Source: Moniliella sp. 'wahieum'
Taxonomy: Eukaryota > Basidiomycota > Moniliellomycetes > Moniliellales > Moniliellaceae
DNA: 64,000 nucleotides
Assembly: GCA_003971905.1 (NCBI GenBank)
Contig: RSEE01000139.1
Span: 1 to 64,000, forward strand
Reading direction: 5' to 3'
Position 1 is the first letter of the stretch; each line of letters starts with the position of its first letter. This document shows, piece after piece, positions 59,272 to 64,000 of this stretch. The notes under the pieces were generated by a model that was not told the origin of the DNA, did not search any database, and saw only the letters and a list, made by a program, of their open reading frames with translations. A program made the position numbers and the translations under genes.

Positions 59272-60939
59272 ATGTCTACTCACCACCCCTCCTCACGCCA
59301 GTTTTGGCTTTTCCCCCGTGTCCGCTCGGCCAGCTCGTTGCACCTACCAGGACCTGCTTCTGCCGCCGGGCGTGACAGCGACGAAGATAGCATGGACGAT
59401 GGTTTTTGGGATCAAGTGCGTGGCATTTCTGTCTTCACTACTCTGCCGTTTGATGCACACCGCACAAAGCGCTTTGACTGACCCTTGCTTCATTTGTTGC
59501 CCTCAGAATGATATCTCGTTTCGGCAGGAACTGCTGGGCATCTTGAAATCGGCCATGATGTCATCCAGGACGCTTGGGTCATTCAACAGCTCGCGCACCA
59601 CCCTTCCGCCCAGTCGGGGACCCTCCCATCCGAACCTCCAGCCCTGCCACCTCGCTTCACAATTCCTCCGAATCCCATGCCGAGGACACGCCCACGTTGG
59701 ACCACGCAGTTCCACTGGAATCCAGTTCGCCTCTGCGTCCCGTAGGATCGTTAGATACGCTACGCAACCAGCCTTACGCACCACCCAGCAACGGTAACAC
59801 TCCGTCTGCGAAGTCTCCTACAGCGACTGAGTCTAACGAGCTAGATCAGCTACTGAACTCGTTCCTTCCCCCTCGTCCTGCCTCACCCCGTCTCGCACGA
59901 AGTCCCGGACCCGGAAACTATCACATGTACCCTCGGCCCCACAGCTGAATCCACGGAAGTACCCGCTGCATTGCTCCCACCCTCGCACTTCGCCGTCGGG
60001 TGTGCCCGTTCCCTCCATGCCCTCTTTGCCTTCCCTACCAGCTTCCACATCCTTCCTATACCCAGTGCTCCTCCATGCCCACAACTTCAGTCACGCAATC
60101 AGGAGGAAAACAGGGTCGTCGTCGTCGTGGCGTTCATTGGGTAAGAGTCCGCTGAAAAAACAACTTTCTCTGGCCTCGCTCTATAGTGCCTTTACCTCGC
60201 GCACCACAGTGAACAAGGCGGGTGGAACCGCACCGTTTAATCCGCTGCAGGCTGCTTCAGATTTTCCCACATCATCTCCTGCTCTTGCTCCTACGTCTAC
60301 AGCTACGGCTACGGTTGTGTGTACCTATGGCTGTACCTATGGCTGCTCCTAAGGCTGTACCTACGGCTGCTCCTACTGCTGTGCCTACTGCTGTGCCTAG
60401 GGCGCTTCCGATCCGTCGCCCGTCATGCCCGCCATGCGAACGCGTCTGCTTGCAAGCCGACGCCCATGCGCAGCACATTACCACCGTTTTGAACAAGCTG
60501 GGTTTAGCACCAGAGTCGGACAAACGACCTGCACCAGTGCAAGTGCCACCCACTTATCCTGTTTCCAAGTACGCGGGCCAAACTCCCCGCGGCTCGCGCG
60601 ACATTGATGCGCTTATGGCTTCCTTGCAGCCCGGTCCCTTCTTTTGTCACCTCACCCTCTGCGTCGCCAACCTTGCGTCCTGCACCCCCGCCGGCCGGGT
60701 GGCACACGTCTCGGCTCTCGTCGGCACCCGAAATTGCGTTCCTTCTCCCACTCTTCCCGGGCGAGCGCGCACACCCATGCGTCCCAAACCCAGGTCTAGA
60801 GCATGGCCAGGTTCCCCTCTTCTTCCTTCGAACTTGCCACGCCACCGCCCCAGCTTGCCCGCCACGCCTTCCCTCCCGGATCGCTCGTTTGATGCCTAGG
60901 ATCCAACAGGGCGGAAGGCGGTCGAGCATGGCACGGTAG
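59272..60939 (+). CDS. Unrecognised Ser/Pro-rich, mostly disordered protein
   Basis: Not a family I recognise. The start MSTHHPSSRQFWLFPRVRSA is followed by EDSMDDGFWDQ, a clean 91-nt intron (59416-59506, GTGCGT..CTCAG) and NDISFRQELLGILEIGHD with VIQDAWVIQQLAHHPSA, which looks helical. The rest is low complexity: NGNTPSAKSPTATESNELDQ, LLNSFLPPRPASPRLARSPG, a basic patch (SWRSLGKSPLKKQLSLASLY), Ala/Val/Pro repeats (VPMAAPKAVPTAAPTAV, 60318-60405) and HITTVLNKLGLAPESDKRPA. Successive segments sit in different frames, nearly always one frame lower, the pattern of missing bases seen in known genes here. The end is uncertain (60899 or 60939 depending on frame). Function unknown. Confidence 0.5.
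60318..60408. repeat. Coding minisatellite, Val-Pro-x-Ala repeats
   Basis: GTACCTATGGCTGTACC / GCTGCTCCTAAGGCT-type 12-15 bp words give about seven VP(M/T/K)A repeats in the frame of the flanking protein. Confidence 0.7.
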
Positions 60940-62253
60940 TGGAGGCGGCGTCTTAACCCTCTTGATCTGATCACAAGGGGTTCTATTCATGTACTACTCA
61001 TTTTATTGGCATGTGCATGTGCCCGTACGATTTCATCCTCCTTTCCATCCTACTGATTGAACCCGATTAATCCTTTTTGGATCTCAGGAGAATGTGGATG
61101 CTTACGATCTGTTTTGCCATATGGTTCTGCCCCCTCCCTTCGACCTGTGTGACCTATGTAACTGGTGTAGTGAGTAGCGCGAGCGGGCAGACGGAAATGT
61201 AAAAACTCTCTGCACTCTCATGTAGACAAACCACGCCAAGACGTACATTAAGCGACGATCAACTCGATTGATGCGATCGCTGTTGTTTGCAGTCGGTCCC
61301 TTAGCGCCCACAGACTCAAGGGCTTGCTGAAGCTGGAGGGTGGGGAGGGGGCAGGTGGCTTCAGCTGAAGGTCACAAACAAAACCCGTTTTTGGGCCGGA
61401 AGGAACGATCTGCACTCCCCCACCCAACGTGGCCATATTTGTATTCGTCGGGACAGATGAAGGGTAAGAAGGGTCGAGTATGTGCTAGATAACTCGTGTT
61501 CTGTTCATACACTAGCCCTTGTGGGCTTGCTGTTATCCGATGGACACCTCCACCTCTATCAACATTGGGCAGCGTCGGCTGATATCGCACTGATATCTGC
61601 CTGCCCACGTCAACATTCGCCCTGGGAGCCACAATTGTCCACCGGCCCACAGCGCTCCCAGACTCGACGGCAGGACTGGCAATTTGACTCGAGGTTGGAC
61701 TGGGTAGTAGGTGGCCCTCCGGATCCATTCCCATTGCGACTATAGGAAAAGGCGGTCAGGCTAAAAAGAAAGCAAATGGTCGTGTGATGACTGATTACTG
61801 GTGATGGAGTAAACACTTTCGCACTGGTAGTGGTTATTGGCATGCCCCCCGTGCAAGGGCAGGTGCCGATCTGGCGGCCATCGGATGAGATGGCTAGCAC
61901 AAACAATATAAAGTAACCTTTTCAAGCTGAGTGCGATCCGGCGGAGGGGATATGCGGGTTCCCCCTATGCATGCCGTTCTTGGCCTGATGTAGCAGGACT
62001 TGGATCCTGCTTCAGCCTATCGGTAGCGGTACCGGATCCATGAGGACATACGACGGAGATGAGGATACATATCGAGGGAGGGTATGCAAAAATGGAGTGG
62101 AAGGGGAACAAGGCAGGCGAACAACAGCACTGGTGTAGCAAGGAGACGAGACCCGTCTGAACCCTCCCCCCCTTCTCCCTGAAGGCTTAGGCTTAGCGCG
62201 AAGGGTGGGATGGGGGAATGGGGGTAGCCCACACAGTCTCTCAAATCTGGAGT
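60940..62253. other. Convergent spacer between the disordered-protein gene and IMP3
   Basis: No gene recognised; holds both 3' ends. Confidence 0.5.
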
Positions 62254-62850
62254 TTAGAGCAGATCGAAATCGTCCAGCTCATTTGTACTTGGCAATGGTG
62301 CGCTTGATGTGCGAGGTGTCGAGCCAGGTGACAAAGTCTTGGCGGTTGCGCGTGACGAGGTAGGCGGGATCGGTGATGGTATCCGGTCCCACCCGCACAT
62401 GCCCGCCTTGGACGTACTGCGTTGCTTGGCTCACCGTGTCGGCCATCTTGAGGCGAACCATGATGACGGGCAAGCGGCGGCGGGCAAAAGAAGATACGGT
62501 AACCTTTTCCATAATGTCACTTGGTTTCTCCGCCGTGGAGAGGAGACCCATATCGTACAACTTGGCCAGCAGTTGTTGTTCGTGCTTGGTGCGGAACGAG
62601 TCTTGGGCTGGCAGCGTGCCGAGACGGAGAACAAGGTGGCGGATCTGGCCTACCAAACGATTGTAGGTGGCATACTCTTCCCGCCCAGAAAGCTGGTAGC
62701 GCTTGATGATCTTGACCTGCCGCACGTTGTCCTCGCCTTTCCATTCCAGAAAGTCGTGCCTGGAGGGTGGTGCGTCAGGACACACGGACAGAAACGCAGA
62801 GGAGAATAACGTACTTCTTGAGCAGCTTCATGGTGTTTGAGTTTACGCAT
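62254..62850 (-). CDS. IMP3: U3 snoRNP protein IMP3 (small-subunit processome)
   Basis: Imp3 binds U3 snoRNA and pre-18S rRNA and promotes their pairing at early 18S cleavages in the nucleolus. Exon 1 (62815-62850) gives MRKLKHHE and, one frame over, KLLKK; a 55-nt intron (62760-62814) leads to HDFLEWKGEDNVRQVKIIKR. The S4-like RNA-binding fold follows: FRTKHEQQLLAKLYDMGLL, KVTVSSFARRRLPVIMVRLK and GGHVRVGPDTITDPAYLVTR, then DFVTWLDTSHIKRTIAKYK. Two small deletions flank the gene: 2 or 5 bases after HHE (near 62829), and about 2 bases after AKYK (near 62281). The second makes a TGA as given, but the conserved acidic end ELDDFDLL stop is present just downstream in the next frame, to 62254. Corrected length is about 181 residues, like yeast Imp3. 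Confidence 0.95.
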
Positions 62851-64000
62851 CGTGGGGCGGAGGCGCGAGACGGGTGGTGGTGGCGGGAGCGGGGGGGGGA
62901 GCGGGTCGCGGGTGAGCCAGGGGATGTGGCCCCCCAGCTGAGGCTCTCCCAGCAGGTGTATTTTTTTTTGCTGAAATCAATATCAGGGCCAGACCCGATC
63001 CGCCTTTCCGCCCGCTCGGTTCCGCTCCGCGCGACACTTTTTTCTCTTCTTCGTCTCTTCGCGCTGTCGGCCCAGCTTGGCGTTGCCCTACCACCACCAC
63101 CCACCTCCATCCTACCAGGTACGTTGCTCGCTTCCCTCCTGGGAGAGGATGACAATACCTCATTGCTCTAGGCCTGGCCTTTCTACCAAAGGGCTGGGAC
63201 TCGATGACCCGAGATTTGTCATAGTTACCCTGATCCTTCTCATCCTCGTCGATGGCCTCCAAACTGACATCTCGTTTGTGGCTTGTGCAGATTCAAGGAA
63301 CTTGAGCCGGAATTGGGTATACCTTGTCGCATGGGGCCAAGTCAAGGTGGCGGTATTTCCTCCGACGGGTTTCTATATGCTGAACGCATGGGCTTTTTCG
63401 TGACAGAGCTGTGGGCGCCATGCGACCCCTTCGGATAGGTACGTCCACTCGGCTACTGACACTTACGACAATTTCATGGGCATCCCCACGCTCTTAACGG
63501 GTGCATGCATAATGAGAGATCAGTTGTGTCCTCTTAGTCCTTGTGCGGTTCCAGCCGAAGTCGATGGGGCACGTCAGCGGCAGTTTTGTTTTATTAATCA
63601 GCCCGGAGTAACCCTGCCATAGAAAGGTTTTGCCGTGGGCCGAGAGGGCGGATAATCGACTATCAACGATCATCTTGCTCGCCCCACCCTCTCGACAACG
63701 AGACATCCCCATTGACTATGCCATGCATACTCAAGTGGACGATGTGGTTGAACGCTGAACAGGTTCGTTCTCTGTTTGTGCTCATTAATCATTGGCCATT
63801 GCGCTCCTTTTGTCTTGGCACTACTTTATCCCTCTTCCTGGCAGAATGACATGTGAGAAGAGAAAATGTATGTCAGTCTAGACGGGACAGAACGCCAAGT
63901 AGGCCGCCAACGTTGCTGAAGGCCCCAAGACCAAGGTCACAGCCAATGTGAGGGGAAGGCTGAGCATAAGGGGCGTATCGAGCTCCCATGCGATCCACAA
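62851..64000. other. Right-edge sequence upstream of IMP3; possible internal exon at 63290-63438
   Basis: A divergent gene may begin here. CCAG|GTACGT at 63117 looks like a leader-intron donor, TTGTGCAG at 63282-63289 an acceptor, and ATAG|GTACGT at 63438 a further donor, bounding a possible exon with the reading FKELEPELGIPCRMGPSQGG and AERMGFFVTELWAPCDPFG before a stop. I do not recognise it. Nothing else is seen to the window edge. Confidence 0.3.

Overview
The window looks like nuclear DNA of a GC-rich basidiomycete fungus, probably a yeast-like or dimorphic one. This rests on short spliceosomal introns (about 45-135 nt, GT..AG, CTAAC/CTAAT branch sites), fungal housekeeping proteins (P-type H+-ATPase PMA1, SDH1, FBP1, SGF29, YRB1/RanBP1, IMP3, EMP24, RPL28), a Pho85-type cyclin, a KRE9/KNH-like secreted protein and a GH28 polygalacturonase. 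Genus cannot be set from the sequence alone.

Layout, left to right: SGF29 (-) and PMA1 (-) lie in the first 8.4 kb. A gene-free, GC-rich spacer follows to about 16.6 kb. SDH1 (+), an Ala tRNA, an RBR-type ubiquitin ligase (+), FBP1 (+) and a Pho85-type cyclin (+) fill 16.7-27.1 kb. A KNH-like secreted protein (-) sits at 28.5-29.1 kb. A second gene-poor block runs to 36.6 kb. Then come an unrecognised two-TM protein (+), EMP24 (+), RPL28 (-), a possible Cys-rich zinc-ribbon microprotein (+), YRB1 (-), a tandem LTR-type mobile element, a polygalacturonase (+), an unrecognised disordered protein (+) and IMP3 (-).

The genes do not form a pathway or cluster. They are independent housekeeping genes (membrane energetics, TCA cycle, gluconeogenesis, chromatin, ribosome biogenesis, ER-Golgi transport, Ran cycle) separated by unusually long spacers full of short directly repeated words (AACGTT-, AAGCTT-, ACGCGT-, GATGCAT- and CTCAGC-based).

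Two observations dominate. First, 48834-51381 is an LTR-int-LTR-int-LTR array with identical 240-bp LTRs, TGTTG/CAACA ends, an internal TATA box, a 5-bp target duplication (CTGAG) and no gag or pol: a young, non-autonomous, TRIM-like retroelement that may be undescribed. Second, almost every conserved gene is interrupted by 1-2 base frameshifts, mostly missing bases, while the protein continues intact in the next frame. This is best read as sequence or assembly error rather than mass pseudogenisation, so coordinates below span the whole gene and the interruptions are noted.
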